From positions 259,700 through 323,699 of the forward strand of contig CAVVGE010000008.1 of NCBI GenBank assembly GCA_963747735.1: DNA of 64,000 nucleotides, given 5' to 3'. Made by a program: the position numbers and the translations under genes. Shown one piece after another: positions 20,780 to 29,730 of the stretch (the first letter of the stretch is position 1; every line of letters starts with the position of its first letter). The notes under the pieces are model-generated. The model worked only from the letters and a program-made list of their open reading frames with translations, was not told the DNA's origin and did no database searches. This stretch comes from AP-15 sp963747735 (GTDB lineage Bacteria; Pseudomonadota; Alphaproteobacteria; ATCC43930; CGMCC-115725).

Positions 20780-20797
20780 GCCCGGCAGAAGCCGGGC
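20780..20797 (-). terminator. Rho-independent terminator upstream of the small exported gene
   Basis: On the minus strand GCCCGGC, loop TTCT, GCCGGGC is followed by TTTTTTG. It would stop a transcript arriving from higher coordinates. Stem and flanking bases closely resemble the terminator at 20417-20436, suggesting duplication. Confidence 0.75.
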
Positions 20798-21007
20798 TCA
20801 ACAGGATCGGGAGATGCAGCAGGATGCGGCTAGTGCCAGGGTGGCAGGGAAGACCGGATGACCCGCACCCAATCCTCGGCTTGAGCGGCAGACATCCGGC
20901 GCCGCAAGCCTAGCCAAACGGTCTCGTCGGAGTCTCGGACCCGGTCGGCGCCTTGCGGATTTTCGCCATCGGCAGCCGCGAGGAAGCCTAGCAAGGGGCT
21001 TGTGACC

Positions 21008-21065
<58 letters not shown>

Positions 21066-21160
21066 GGCGGTAGCTTGGGCGGTGGACAGGCAATGCGGCA
21101 AGCGTTCCACAGCGCTGGCGTTGCTCGGGCAGGGGTCCCCAACTATCTCGGGCGCTTCGC

Positions 21161-21661
21161 TCAGCGCGGGCTGAGATTGGTCATCGCGCGCATATAGGCT
21201 TGCGCCAACTGCGGCGGCATCACGATGACGCCAAAGGTGTTGGGGGCATCGGACCAGTTCGCTGATGGGTAGCCGAACTGCCAGCTCGCCAGCCATTCGA
21301 CCTGAAGATAGATCTGGGTGCCCGGTGCCAGCTGCAGCCGCGCGGCTTGGCCGGTCGGCAACGCGATGCCAAAGGGCTCCACCGTGAAGGTGTAGCTGCC
21401 CGGCGGCAGGTCGCGATAAAAGACGTTGTTCGGCAGGCTTCTGCCGATCGGCGTCCCGTTGGCAAAGACCATCGGCGTCGCCGCTTGAATCGCCCCGAAA
21501 GGGTCCGATTGGCGCAGGAACCAGACGCGCGCGGCACCGCGCGGCAAATCTGAGCCCGACGCCGCCACCGCTGTCACCGGGCCGGCCGCCTGAGCGCCGA
21601 GCCCCGAGAAGCAAACCCCGAGCAGGGCTGCTGCGATCGCCAAGACCCGCAGCCGTGTCAT
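21161..21661 (-). CDS. Exported DUF2846-like protein
   Basis: The start at 21661 gives MTRLRVLAIAAALLGVCFSG, a signal peptide ending near AQA, and a 166-residue protein. The mature part (AARVWFLRQSDPFGAIQAAT, MVFANGTPIGRSLPNNVFYR, DLPPGSYTFTVEPFG) follows the pattern of DUF2846, a beta-sandwich envelope domain of unknown role, followed by QLAPGTQIYLQVEWL. It is transcribed away from the tRNA-Ser gene on the same strand. Confidence 0.68.
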   Translation of the reverse strand: MTRLRVLAIAAALLGVCFSGLGAQAAGPVTAVAASGSDLPRGAARVWFLRQSDPFGAIQAATPMVFANGTPIGRSLPNNVFYRDLPPGSYTFTVEPFGIALPTGQAARLQLAPGTQIYLQVEWLASWQFGYPSANWSDAPNTFGVIVMPPQLAQAYMRAMTNLSPR

Positions 21662-21714
21662 CTCCGGGCACCTCCTCGCCTTCCCGGCCAACAGCCGGAC
21701 GATGCAGCGTAGCC

Positions 21715-21806
<92 letters not shown>

Positions 21807-21874
21807 GTGCAAACCGCGGCAATGACTTAGCACGGCCGCGGTTTTGCGCAAGGGTCATTCGGGTGGGCGGCGGG

Positions 21875-22147
21875 TCATTCGGGGGGGTGGCGGGTCCGCC
21901 ATTTGCGCGGCAAGGGGTGCCGGTACAGCTGAAGCCGGGTGACCCGCAGCGCCGCCACGCCATGCGCCTCGATCGCACGCTCCCAGGCGGTGAATTCCTC
22001 GGCGGTAAGCAGGTAGCGGCGGCAGGCCTCATCGAGGCTCATCGCGCCGCTGTGCACGGCATTGACGACCATGGCCTTGCGCTGCGGCGACCAGCGGGTT
22101 GCGCCGCTCGGGGGCAATTCGGGTTCTGTAGCCAAAAGCTGTGTCAT
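21875..22147 (-). CDS. sciP: SciP-like CtrA inhibitor (DUF1153)
   Basis: 90 residues. The core TRWSPQRKAMVVNAVHSGAM, SLDEACRRYLLTAEEF, TAWERAIEAHGVAALRVTRL is the DUF1153 helix-turn-helix of SciP, which in Caulobacter binds CtrA and represses CtrA-activated cell-cycle genes. The family is essentially restricted to alphaproteobacteria, so this gene also indicates the host lineage. It stands alone between tRNA-Ser and the SDR gene. The regulatory role here is inferred from the family. Confidence 0.85.
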   Translation of the reverse strand: MTQLLATEPELPPSGATRWSPQRKAMVVNAVHSGAMSLDEACRRYLLTAEEFTAWERAIEAHGVAALRVTRLQLYRHPLPRKWRTRHPPE

Positions 22148-22257
22148 CTCGTGCCTCGGGGTTTGCGTCCCCGACAGATGGCGGCAGCGGATGACAGCCG
22201 GATTTCGCCGTCGTTAATTCGTTGTAACGCGCAAAAAGGTCCCTGCGGCGCCGCGCT

Positions 22258-23070
22258 TTATGTGGGAGCCCGGTCTCGCCCGGCGGCGTAATCCTGGCGC
22301 ACGCGATTGCGCAGGCTCGCCGTGCCGGCGGCGATATAGCCGCCATCGATCGCGATTTCGGCGCCGCTGATAAAGCTCGCTTCGTCCGATGCCAGAAACA
22401 GCACGAGCTCGGCGCATTCCTTGGGCGTGCCTTGCCGGTGCATCGGGATCGCCGTCCGCGCGGCAAAGGCGAAATCTTCGCCACCGCTGCGGAAGAAGCC
22501 GGTATCCGCGATCTGCCCCGGATGGATCGAGTTGACCCGGATGCCCCACGGCGAAAATTGCAGCACCGCGGTCTTGGTCAATCCGCGCAGCCCCCATTTG
22601 CTCGCGGTGTAGGCGGCGTCGTCATGCGCGGTGAGGCCGGCGGTCGAGGAAATGTTGACGATCGACCCGCCGCCCGAATCGCGGATCGCCGGGGCGCAAT
22701 GCTTCATGCCGAGCATCGCCCCGGTCAGGTTGACTGCGATCGTGCGGTTCCACGCTTCGAGGGTGGTGTCGGCAATGCCCTGGCGCGCGATCGTCCCGGC
22801 ATTGTTGACGAGGATATGCAGCTTGCCGAAGCGTGCCAGCGCCGCCGCGACGACCTCGCGCCACGCCGCCTCGTCGGCCGCGTCGTGGCGCAGGAACAAC
22901 GCCGCGGCACCCTCCCCTGCGAGCCGCTGGGCCAACGCTTCGCCGGCCGCCGCGTCGATGTCGGTCAAAACCACCGCGGCCCCCTCGCGCACAAAGAGCT
23001 CGGCCTCGGCCACCCCCTGCCCGCCCGCCGCACCCGTGATCAGTGCCACCTTGCCGCCGAGCCTCGCCAT
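22258..23070 (-). CDS. SDR family NAD(P)-dependent oxidoreductase
   Basis: Classical short-chain dehydrogenase, 270 residues, from ATG 23070. The cofactor loop ALITGAAGGQGVAEAELF has TGxxxGxG, VVLTDIDAAAG shows an Asp favouring NAD(H), and ILVNNAGTI, VNISSTAGLTAHDDAAYTAS and the K of the YxxxK pair give the catalytic set; GAEIAIDGGYIAAG is the C-terminal motif. Substrate unknown. It is divergent from the hpaB-like gene, and the 135-bp gap probably holds both promoters. Confidence 0.88.
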   Translation of the reverse strand: MARLGGKVALITGAAGGQGVAEAELFVREGAAVVLTDIDAAAGEALAQRLAGEGAAALFLRHDAADEAAWREVVAAALARFGKLHILVNNAGTIARQGIADTTLEAWNRTIAVNLTGAMLGMKHCAPAIRDSGGGSIVNISSTAGLTAHDDAAYTASKWGLRGLTKTAVLQFSPWGIRVNSIHPGQIADTGFFRSGGEDFAFAARTAIPMHRQGTPKECAELVLFLASDEASFISGAEIAIDGGYIAAGTASLRNRVRQDYAAGRDRAPT

Positions 23071-23205
23071 CGTTTTCCCTCCGACGCACTCTTCGGTTCG
23101 TGTCATATCATGGGAGCTTGCGGATCGACCCGCCGCAACTTATCATTCAGCTTAGTGTAAGCTTATGCCATCCGGAACGGCGGGAGCAAAACAGGGAGAC
23201 GAGCG

Positions 23206-23880
23206 ATGACCGCCCCGCTGCCCTATACCGGCAAGGAATACCTCGCGAGCCTCGACGACGGGCGGGAGGTGTGGATTTACGGCGAGCGGGTCAAAAACAT
23301 CGCGGAGCACCCGGCATTCCGCAACTCGGCGCGAATGGTGGCACGGCTTTACGACGCGCTGCGCCGCGATCATGCCGAGGCAACAGGCATTCTGAGCTGC
23401 CCGACCGAATGGGGCGGCTTTACCCACCGGTATTTTGTGGCCCGCGCTCGGCCGAGGAACTGACCAAGGCGCGCGAAGCGATCGCGGCGTGGTCGCGGCT
23501 GACCTGGGGCTGGCGCGGCCGCTCGCCCGACTACAAGGCAGCGTTCCTCGCCACGCTCGGCGACTACGCCGAATTCTATGAGCCCTACGAGGAAAATGCC
23601 CGCCGCTGGTACCGCTATGCCCAGGAACGCGTACCCTATCTCAACCACGCGATCGTGCACCCGCCGGTTGATCGAAACATGGCGCCGGGCGCGGCGGGCG
23701 GCCCGACCGACATTTACGCGCATGTGACCCGCGAGACCGATGGCGGCATCTATTTCACCGACGCCAAGGTCGTCGCCACCGGCTCGGCGCTCACTCACTT
23801 CACCTTTGTCGCCCATGTCGGGCTGCTGCCGATCGAGGACCGGAGGTTCGCCCTCGCCTTTATTATCGCCGCCGGCGCTC
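23206..23880 (+). pseudogene. 4-hydroxyphenylacetate 3-hydroxylase (HpaB) family, broken
   Basis: Starts MTAPLPYTGKEYLASLDDG with EVWIYGERVKNIAEHPAFRN, the normal N-terminus of HpaB-type FADH2-dependent monooxygenases. Near 23441-23443 one C is missing (GTGGCCC instead of GTGGCCCC) and the frame changes; the second frame continues RSAEELTKAREAIAAWSRL, AFLATLGDYAEFYEPYEEN and DIYAHVTRETDGGIYF. At about 23880, after FALAFIIAAGAP, homology ends where the native protein would continue, so roughly the C-terminal half is absent. The break coincides with the start of AT-richer accessory DNA. Confidence 0.8.
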
Positions 23881-24514
23881 CTACGTTCGCTCAATTCGAA
23901 ACCGAGAAGATTCGTAAGATCAATAACAAAGATCGTACGAGTGCAGCTAAAAGTGTAGACTTCAGATATTTGACCGATCTCTACGCAGATGAGAATGATG
24001 ATCTTCGGGGGGCCATAGCCACCAAAACACACTAAAAAACGATACGCTTCAGCAGAACATAGAAGCGCTGACGAACGCGGTACGATCAGCGCAGACAGCG
24101 GCGATTGCTCAGCAGGTGACGGATGGAGCGCCGCCCACATCGGTTGCTGAAGCGGTACAAATTGCTCGCACGACCTTGGGAGATTTGCTTGCGTTCCCGA
24201 GGGAAATCGATGCCCAAGTCGAAATGTTGGACCCGACCGCTGGCCCACCAGACAAGGTGCTTCGATATCTTAAAACGCTGGCGGAGCTATCACAGGCATT
24301 GAGTGGGGGCAGCGCACTCGGTAAGTCCCTACCAATCTGGCTCAGGGACAAAAACGTTGAGTGCAGCGGACTGTCCGAGACGATGAAAAAAATAAGGGTG
24401 CGAAACAGCTGCGAACGTTTGCAATTGGGGAAGATCGACTGTACTGTGAATACCATGCCTAGCCAACCGATGGGGTGGCGCCCGATGTTTGTGTTCGCAT
24501 TTATTTTACGGTAG
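23881..24514 (+). pseudogene. Unrecognised gene fragment in two frames
   Basis: After the hpaB break, frame 0 encodes EKIRKINNKDRTSAAKSVDF and LTDLYADENDDLRG up to a G6 run at 24007-24012. The coding signal then continues in frame 2 as NTLKNDTLQQNIEALTNAVR, then SVAEAVQIARTTLGDLLAFP and VLRYLKTLAELSQAL, ending at 24514. One missing G in the run would join the halves into one helical protein lacking its 5' end. Base composition is less GC-rich than the neighbours. I recognise no domain. Confidence 0.4.
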
Positions 24515-24919
24515 CCAAAAATGCACCGTCGGTGCGGGTGGGATATATTGGCCGGCACTTTGACTAAGGGCACACAGGCGGGAATGCTACGCTCACGTTA
24601 TTGCTGGCGCGAGGCGCTCAGCGCGCCGCCATTAATAAGGCTAATTTCCTCAAGGGTCGAGCCCGGTAGCTCGATCGCTGCCCCCCGAACGGCGGGAATC
24701 GGCCCGTTGGGTAGATGACGAGACAGGTGTGGCACTGGCCGTCACCCACGGCCTCTGCCGCCATGCCGACCATTTCGCTGATCGTCGGCACGCCGGTCGG
24801 AGCAAATACCGGTCCGGTGCGGCCATGGCTCACCTTTCCTCTATGCTCCGGCGGTGAAGGTATGGCAGGAACGAACTGGTTCCAGCGATCGAAGGATTGC
24901 TTTGTTGACCAACCCTCGG
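24515..24919. other. Non-coding stretch, nothing recognised
   Basis: About 400 bp between the fragment above and the hairpin. Short frames on both strands show no conserved pattern. Probably degraded accessory DNA. Confidence 0.4.
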
Positions 24920-24985
24920 CGTGCGCGGCCCGCACCCATTCCCTCCCCCGCTCGCGGGGGAGGGAATGGGTGCGGGCCGCGCACG
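24920..24985. repeat. Perfect 66-nt inverted repeat
   Basis: Two 32-nt arms are exactly complementary with only a 2-nt centre (TC at 24952-24953). The inner part is CCCCCGC/GCGGGGG and the outer part CGTGCGCGGCC/GGCCGCGCACG. It ends 2-3 bp from the outer end of IS1380 copy 1, so it is either a pre-existing palindrome used as a target or a product of the insertion. Confidence 0.85.
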
Positions 24986-25227
24986 GCTAGTCCGTCTTAT
25001 TCATGACGGTGCCGGGTGGCGAGCGAGCATTCGGGCTGGGGCGACGAGCGTATGTAGGCGGCGGTGTGGAGGATGAGGCGCATCTGGTTGGCGAGCGGGC
25101 TGCGGCAGCTGGTGCGGTCGGAGGCGAGCTGGGCCTTGTGCAATTTGATCAAATTCTCGGCCTGGCCGCGGGCGCAGTAGAGGGTCTCGTAGACATGCTC
25201 GGCCGATCCGGCCTGGAGGCTGGTGAC

Positions 25228-25250
25228 CCCCGCCTTCGCGGGGGCAGGCT
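25228..25250 (-). repeat. 23-nt palindromic insertion in IS1380 transposase
   Basis: Sense strand: AGCCTG then CCCCCGC, loop GAAG, GCGGGG. It splits GACATCCGC from GTCACCAGC. Removing exactly 23 nt restores the transposase frame. One of five related insertions in this window. Confidence 0.8.
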
Positions 25251-25701
25251 GCGGATGTCGAGCCCCTTGGTGGTGGCCTCGATGCGGGCGCAGGCGCGGC
25301 GCTGCTTGTTCCAGGACCTGTTCCAGGACTTGGCCTGGTAGCGGGTTTCGGCAAAGCCGCGCAGGGCGGGTTTCTGGTCGAGCGCGCGCCGGGTGCGGAT
25401 GTCGTCGGCGGTTTCGTCGACCAGCCGGTCGAGCACACGGTTGCCGGGCAGGCCAAAGATGAAGTCGACCCCGTTCTTTTCGCACCACTCCATCGCCTCG
25501 GGCAGCTGTAGTGGCCATCGCCGCGGATCGTGATGCGGGTCGAGGGCCAGTGTCGGCGGATGCGGCGGATGCGGCGGACGAGGCGTCGCAGATGGCCGCG
25601 CACCTCCGCGCCCGAGGGCGTCTTGCCGGGGCGCAGCAGCACCGCCACCGGGCGGCTGGTCGCCGTGTCGTAGACATGGATCGGCAGAAAGCAGCGCTCG
25701 T

Positions 25702-25729
25702 CCCTCGGGTCGAGCCCGAGGGCAGGCTC
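25702..25729 (-). repeat. 28-nt palindromic insertion in IS1380 transposase
   Basis: Sense strand: GAGCCTG followed by stem CCCTCGGG, loop CTCGA, CCCGAGGG. It sits between GATG and ACGAGCGC; removing 28 nt restores GAT GAC GAG CGC. A sister copy occupies the same codon in IS1380 copy 2 (44502-44529). Confidence 0.75.
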
Positions 25730-26361
25730 CATCGGCATTGAAGAACGAGAGCTGCTGATGGCCGTGAACGACATCGACGGTGTCATCGATGTCGAGGGTC
25801 ACGGCCTCGGGCGCCGTCTTGTAGCTGGCGCAGTAGAGATCGACCATCACCCCCATCAGGCGGATCAGATCGCGCAACCCGGGCGCATTCTCCCAGCGCG
25901 ACACGGTCGGCTGCGAGCACAGCTCGGCGCCGCTGTCGGGCAGCCGGCCGCAAGCCAGCTTGAACCCCGGATCGGTGCGCAACCGGTCGAGATCGTCGGC
26001 ATCCTCCTAGCCGCAGGCGATGGCAAAGATGCGGGCGCGCAGGATGTCGGGCAGCCGATGGGTGACCCGCTCCGGATCGCGGCTGTCCGGGATCATCCGG
26101 GCCAGCCGATCGGCGATGCCGAGCCGGCGTTCGGCTTGGGCGAGCAGCATCACCCCGCCATCCGAGCTGAGCCGGCCGCCGTCAAACGCGGCGGTCACTT
26201 TCTTGCCGGCGACGGCTGGAAACGAGAACGGCAGCAGGCTATCATCGGTGATGGCGGGCGTGGCGGGCTCCGATCTGCCGCAAGGGTTGGCTTCAGCAAC
26301 CAAATCCTACAACAGATCAACGGCTTATGCTACATCCGCCAACCCAAAATCCGTCCCGTCA

Positions 26362-28289
26362 GTAGAGTCGAGGAAGGGCGCGGTATCCGCATCGAGGGCA
26401 TCGAGGCGTTCCGTCTCCCCTCCCCGCTCATCAAACCGGACGTGCGGGTTTCCCGCATCCGGCTTTCCGACTGGCTTCATCTCACGGCACGCGGCGGCGG
26501 GCCAATATGGACACGCCGGAGGCGGAGCACCCCCAGCGTGCCGAAGACCGCTTCGCTGTTGAAGCGTTTGGTGCCGCGCGTCGGCACCTTATGACGCCGC
26601 ACCAAAAAGTGACGCACTCGATCGTGGACGTGATTGTCGATCGCACGGTACGCGGGCATCCGGGTGCCGTGGCTGAAGTATGCAGCCCAACCGCGCAGTA
26701 GGCGGTTCAGCCGATTTCTCACCTCAGGCCATGCTCCCGTGTTACCCGGCACCATGAGGTCGCTGACTTTGGCCTTAAGCCGGAGAACGCTCTTCTTCGA
26801 TGGGCTTGCCCCGAGATACCAATGGCCATCCTTGCGGTAGCGGTGCGGGCCGAACGTGTAGCCAAGAAAGTCGAAGGGCTCGCGCCGGGCATCCCGAACC
26901 GCGGTCTTCGCCTCGTTGAGGGCGAGCCCAAGCTTGGTCATCACCTGCCGCGTCCACGCCAGCGCCTCCGCCGCAGACTTGCGGCTGAGGATGACGAAGT
27001 CGTCAGCATAGGAGACGATCCGCGCCTGGTAGGCCTCGCCCCGCCCGGTTGCACGCCAATGCTTCAGGAACCGGTTCATGTACAGATTGGCGAGCAGAGG
27101 GCTGACTACCCCACCCTGCGGCGTGCCGCAGGTGCTGCTTTTACCACCCGTAAGTCGCCGCTTCCCGTCGTCATCGCTCGCCTCGACCGGCGCTTTGAGC
27201 CACAGCTTGATCAGCCGCAGCACATGCCGATCGACGACCCGCCGTGCCACCGACCGCATCAGATATTGATGCGGAATCGTGTCGAAATACTTCGACAAAT
27301 CGGCATCCACCACATCGGTGTAGCCGTGGCACAGCAGCGCGTGCACTTCCTTGATCGCGTCAGCCCCGCTCCGCCCTGGCCGATAGCCATAGGCCGCGGG
27401 ATCGAGGTCCGCCTCGAAGATCGGCTCCAGCACGAGCTTGGCGGCGGTCTGCACCACCCGGTCCCGGATCGTCGGGATACCGAGCGGCCGCTCGCCGCCG
27501 CCGGGCTTTGGGATCATCACCCGCCGCACCGGCTCGGGTCTGTACGTCTTCGCGACAACGTCCTTCCTGAGACCGCCAAGCCACCCCTCCAGCCCCGCCG
27601 CTTCGATCGCCGCGAAGGTGACCCCGTCCACCCCCGGCGCACCCCGATTGGCGCGCGCCAGGTCATAGGCATGACGCAGGATGTCCTCGCGGCAGATCTT
27701 GTCGTAGAGCAGGTAGAAGCGGAAAGCCGGTTCCGCCTTCGCCTTGAGATAGAGCTTCCTCTGAAGTCTCCGGATGCTTTCAGGTGTTTGCAGGCTCATC
27801 GCCAATCACCAATCCTCGTCTTCGTCGAAAGCGCACCAGAAGTCAGGGTCCTTCCCTCCGCCGGCATTACCCGGTCTCAACGGTACCATGACCCTGTCCG
27901 ACTCCCGCCCTGGGCCGCCGCCACATGCGACGTTGAAGACGCTACCTTCGCCTGGACGGGTATCCCCCGATTACCCGAAACACCCTTCCGACGTGCCGTG
28001 CCCACTACCCCGGCGGACCGAGATGGGTGCACGTGTCGGTTGCTTCCCCACCGCGCGCGGCCTTCCCCGTTATTCAGGCGGGTCGGCGCCCACGACTTCA
28101 CTTTCGAGGCCTCTCAGGCTTCACTCACGTTACGGCCCGCCGGATCGCTCGACCGCCCAAGGCGGCCTTCGTCACGAGGCTTCGGCCCAGCCGGTTACCC
28201 GACAAAGCCGCTCGTCAGCTATCGGACCTTACCGACAACTCTCCGGGTGGTACCTTCCTCCACTGGTGTTCCGCGCCTTCGGGGCGCAC
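26362..28289 (-). mobile_element. Group II intron, complete, 1,928 bp
   Basis: On the minus strand the intron begins GTGCGCCCCGAAGGC (5' G at 28289) and ends CTCTAC at 26362. Flanking exon bases TTATTCA and TGACGG join into the IS1380 terminal repeat, which fixes both borders. Domain V is visible at 26434-26466: AGCCGGATGCGGG, tetraloop AAAC-like, CCCGCACGTCCGGTT, preserving the AGC triad. The ~480 nt between 28289 and the ORF start hold domains I-III, and the ORF occupies domain IV. The intron encodes its own maturase and looks intact. Confidence 0.85.
26477..27805 (-). CDS. ltrA: Group II intron reverse transcriptase/maturase
   Basis: 442 residues starting MAMSLQTPESIRRLQRKLYL. The reverse transcriptase has RANRGAPGVDGVTFAAIEAA, PKPGGGERPLGIPTIRDRVV, DADLSKYFDTIPHQYL, CGTPQGGVVSPLLANLYMN and the catalytic SYADDFVIL. 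The thumb/maturase domain X follows (FDFLGYTFGPHR ... VRNRLNRLLRGWAAYFSHGT). I see no HNH endonuclease Cys/His set at the short C-terminus, so mobility would rely on endonuclease-independent priming. All catalytic Asp residues are present. Confidence 0.93.
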   Translation of the reverse strand: MAMSLQTPESIRRLQRKLYLKAKAEPAFRFYLLYDKICREDILRHAYDLARANRGAPGVDGVTFAAIEAAGLEGWLGGLRKDVVAKTYRPEPVRRVMIPKPGGGERPLGIPTIRDRVVQTAAKLVLEPIFEADLDPAAYGYRPGRSGADAIKEVHALLCHGYTDVVDADLSKYFDTIPHQYLMRSVARRVVDRHVLRLIKLWLKAPVEASDDDGKRRLTGGKSSTCGTPQGGVVSPLLANLYMNRFLKHWRATGRGEAYQARIVSYADDFVILSRKSAAEALAWTRQVMTKLGLALNEAKTAVRDARREPFDFLGYTFGPHRYRKDGHWYLGASPSKKSVLRLKAKVSDLMVPGNTGAWPEVRNRLNRLLRGWAAYFSHGTRMPAYRAIDNHVHDRVRHFLVRRHKVPTRGTKRFNSEAVFGTLGVLRLRRVHIGPPPRAVR

Positions 28290-28306
28290 TGAATAAGATG
28301 GGCTAA

Positions 28307-28651
28307 TCCGAGCAGGAAACGGCGCTGTTTGCGAGCACGATCGCCGATGATTGCGAGCGCCTACAGATAGCCGGTGTCGGGCATAACCGGCGCGAGTCAT
28401 CGCTGAACTAAAGTGCTCAACCCGTTTCGCGATATCCCGATCGTCACGCCGGCGAGCTTCGTACAAGGCGTGGGGCGGTAAATCGTCATGGGGAAGAATT
28501 CCCGCATCGAGTGGATGGATCACACATTCGTAATCGCTCGGTGAGGAGCGCCTGCCGCTGATCGTCGCTTGGGGCGATGATCGGGGCATGGCGAGGACAG
28601 GAAGAGCAGCGCCATATGGCCTGGCCGGTGTAATCATCCTGTGCCGCAAGT
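28307..28651. other. Non-coding stretch, nothing recognised
   Basis: 345 bp beyond the outer end of IS1380 copy 1. Minus-strand frames exist but show no conserved motif and change frame without a pattern; I treat them as shadows. Confidence 0.4.
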
Positions 28652-28747
28652 TCATCGGCGCGCGCAGAGCTTCCCTCGATGGCTCTTGTCCCCATACCGC
28701 CTAAGCATCAGCTTGGCGGCGCGCCGGATGTCGATCTCAGGTATCAC
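28652..28747 (-). pseudogene. Truncated small conserved protein (DIDIRRAAKLMLRRYG)
   Basis: A GTG start at 28747 reads VIPEIDIRRAAKLMLRRYGD then departs from the family into KSHRGKLCARR and stops. The first 20 residues match the same family as the 19045-19269 gene, which runs about 60-70 residues, so roughly two thirds are lost. It lies just upstream of, and divergent from, mucR. Confidence 0.5.
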
Positions 28748-28858
28748 GCTCGAAACACTACAAAAAATCGCACGGCACTGTAATAGTCCCCACTTTCTTA
28801 TTGTAAACACGCTCGGATCAACCAACATAACCCCGATCAACAAGATTGGGGCTGGGGC

Positions 28859-29332
28859 ATGGCCGAAGACAGAAGTTCACAGAGCGTCGATACGCAGCTG
28901 GTTGCCGAGATCGTCAGCAGTTATGTCGCCAAAAACAAAATCCCGGCCGATCAGCTCGGAGGACTGATCGCGACGGTGCATCAGACACTGAGTGGGCTCG
29001 GCACAAATACGACAGCGACGACATCGGCGCCGGAGAAATTGACGCCGGCGGTGCCGATCCGGCGGTCGGTGCAGCCCGAGTATGTCGTCTGCCTTGAATG
29101 CGGATTTCGCGGCATAACCCTGCGCCGACATTTGCAGGCAGCGCATGGGCTCGAACCGGCGGCCTATCGCGCTCGCTGGAAGCTCGCGACCAATCATGCG
29201 TTAACGGCACCGGCTTATTCGGAGCGCCGCTCGACGATGGCAAAGCAACTTGGGTTTGGCCGCAAGCGGGCTGAGGTTGAACCACCGGCACGAGCGCGAC
29301 GAGACCGGCAGCGGCAGGCGGCTACGGAGTAG
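28859..29332 (+). CDS. mucR: MucR/Ros family transcriptional regulator
   Basis: 157 residues. The N-terminal helical oligomerisation part (DTQLVAEIVSSYVAKNKIPA, DQLGGLIATVHQTLSGLG) is followed by the single zinc finger VVCLECGFRGITLRRHLQAA and H(GL), i.e. C-x2-C-x9-H-x5-H-like spacing of the Ros fold, then GLEPAAYRARWKLATNHAL and a basic tail RKRAEVEPPARARRDRQRQ. MucR proteins silence AT-rich and horizontally acquired genes and control exopolysaccharide and cell-cycle genes in alphaproteobacteria. It is intact although it lies among IS elements. Confidence 0.9.
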   Translation: MAEDRSSQSVDTQLVAEIVSSYVAKNKIPADQLGGLIATVHQTLSGLGTNTTATTSAPEKLTPAVPIRRSVQPEYVVCLECGFRGITLRRHLQAAHGLEPAAYRARWKLATNHALTAPAYSERRSTMAKQLGFGRKRAEVEPPARARRDRQRQAATE

Positions 29333-29730
29333 GCCGAGACAAGGTTGTCGCCCGCCGGCGGTTCGGATCGGAAAAACCCGGGTCCGACCGCCGCGCGCGC
29401 TGATCGCCGCGCCGGCGGCCGGCGCCAGCGTCGCTACGCGCGCCTTATCCGCGTTGAGCAGTTGGAAAACATGAAAGCCCGGGAAGAGGCCGATGATCAT
29501 CGAAAATCGAAGGAGATCATCGAAGACGATGCTTTCTCTTCTCCTTGCGTGACGATGTGGCGAACATTCCCGTGAAACTGCGAGTGACCGGACGCGCCGT
29601 CATAAGCTGCGGCGGTCAGACGAAAGGTAGGAGACTTGCCGAGGTGGAACCCCGGCAAGTCTCGCAGGGGCACGGGCTAACCAACCACTGCCGCACCGGA
29701 GGGTTCCGGCCTAGCTTCTACTGCGGCCTA
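29333..29730. other. Gap between mucR and IS630, with a hairpin
   Basis: No gene is recognised. AGACTTGCCG (about 29632) and CGGCAAGTCT (about 29652) form a hairpin that may terminate transcription after mucR. The last two bases (TA, 29729-29730) are the IS630 target duplication. Confidence 0.45.

Larger units (their letters stand above)
25001..26303 (-). pseudogene. IS1380 family transposase, disrupted
   Basis: Minus-strand pieces of one DDE transposase: TDDSLLPFSFPAVAGKKVTA and FDGGRLSSDGGVMLLAQAER; a TAG stop at 26007-26009; EDADDLDRLRTDPGFKLACG, CSQPTVSRWENAPGLRDLIR and AVTLDIDDTVDVVHGHQQLS; then YDTATSRPVAVLLRPGKTPS, GSAEHVYETLYCARGQAENL and ASDRTSCRSPLANQMRLIL. Frame breaks occur at a 28-nt insertion (25702-25729) and a 23-nt insertion (25228-25250). 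Removing each one restores the expected codons (NADDERC and DIRVTSL). Confidence 0.85.
24988..28306 (-). mobile_element. IS1380-family element (copy 1) containing a group II intron
   Basis: Both ends carry matching terminal inverted repeats. The low-coordinate end reads TCCGTCTTATTCATGACGG (24991-25009). The high-coordinate end on the minus strand reads CCATCTTATTCA, then the intron, then TGACGGGACGG. Removing the intron at 26362-28289 restores a near-identical repeat. Inside is one IS1380 transposase on the minus strand, broken by a stop, a 28-nt and a 23-nt palindromic insertion and other frame changes. The element is therefore immobile by itself. Confidence 0.8.

Noticed and set aside
23667..23675. 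GATCGAAAC, identical to the end of the CRISPR repeat, in the hpaB gene
   Set aside because: Only nine bases, coding for a conserved V-D-R-N segment, with no repeat stem upstream; a chance match.
24618..24935. 105-codon minus-strand frame
   Set aside because: No start context, no recognisable motif, and it runs up to the palindrome; coding potential is weak.
26822..28306. 494-codon plus-strand frame
   Set aside because: Antisense to the group II maturase and to structured intron RNA; no conserved motif.
28215..28655. 146-codon minus-strand frame
   Set aside because: It crosses the intron and IS border, and its residues show no family pattern.
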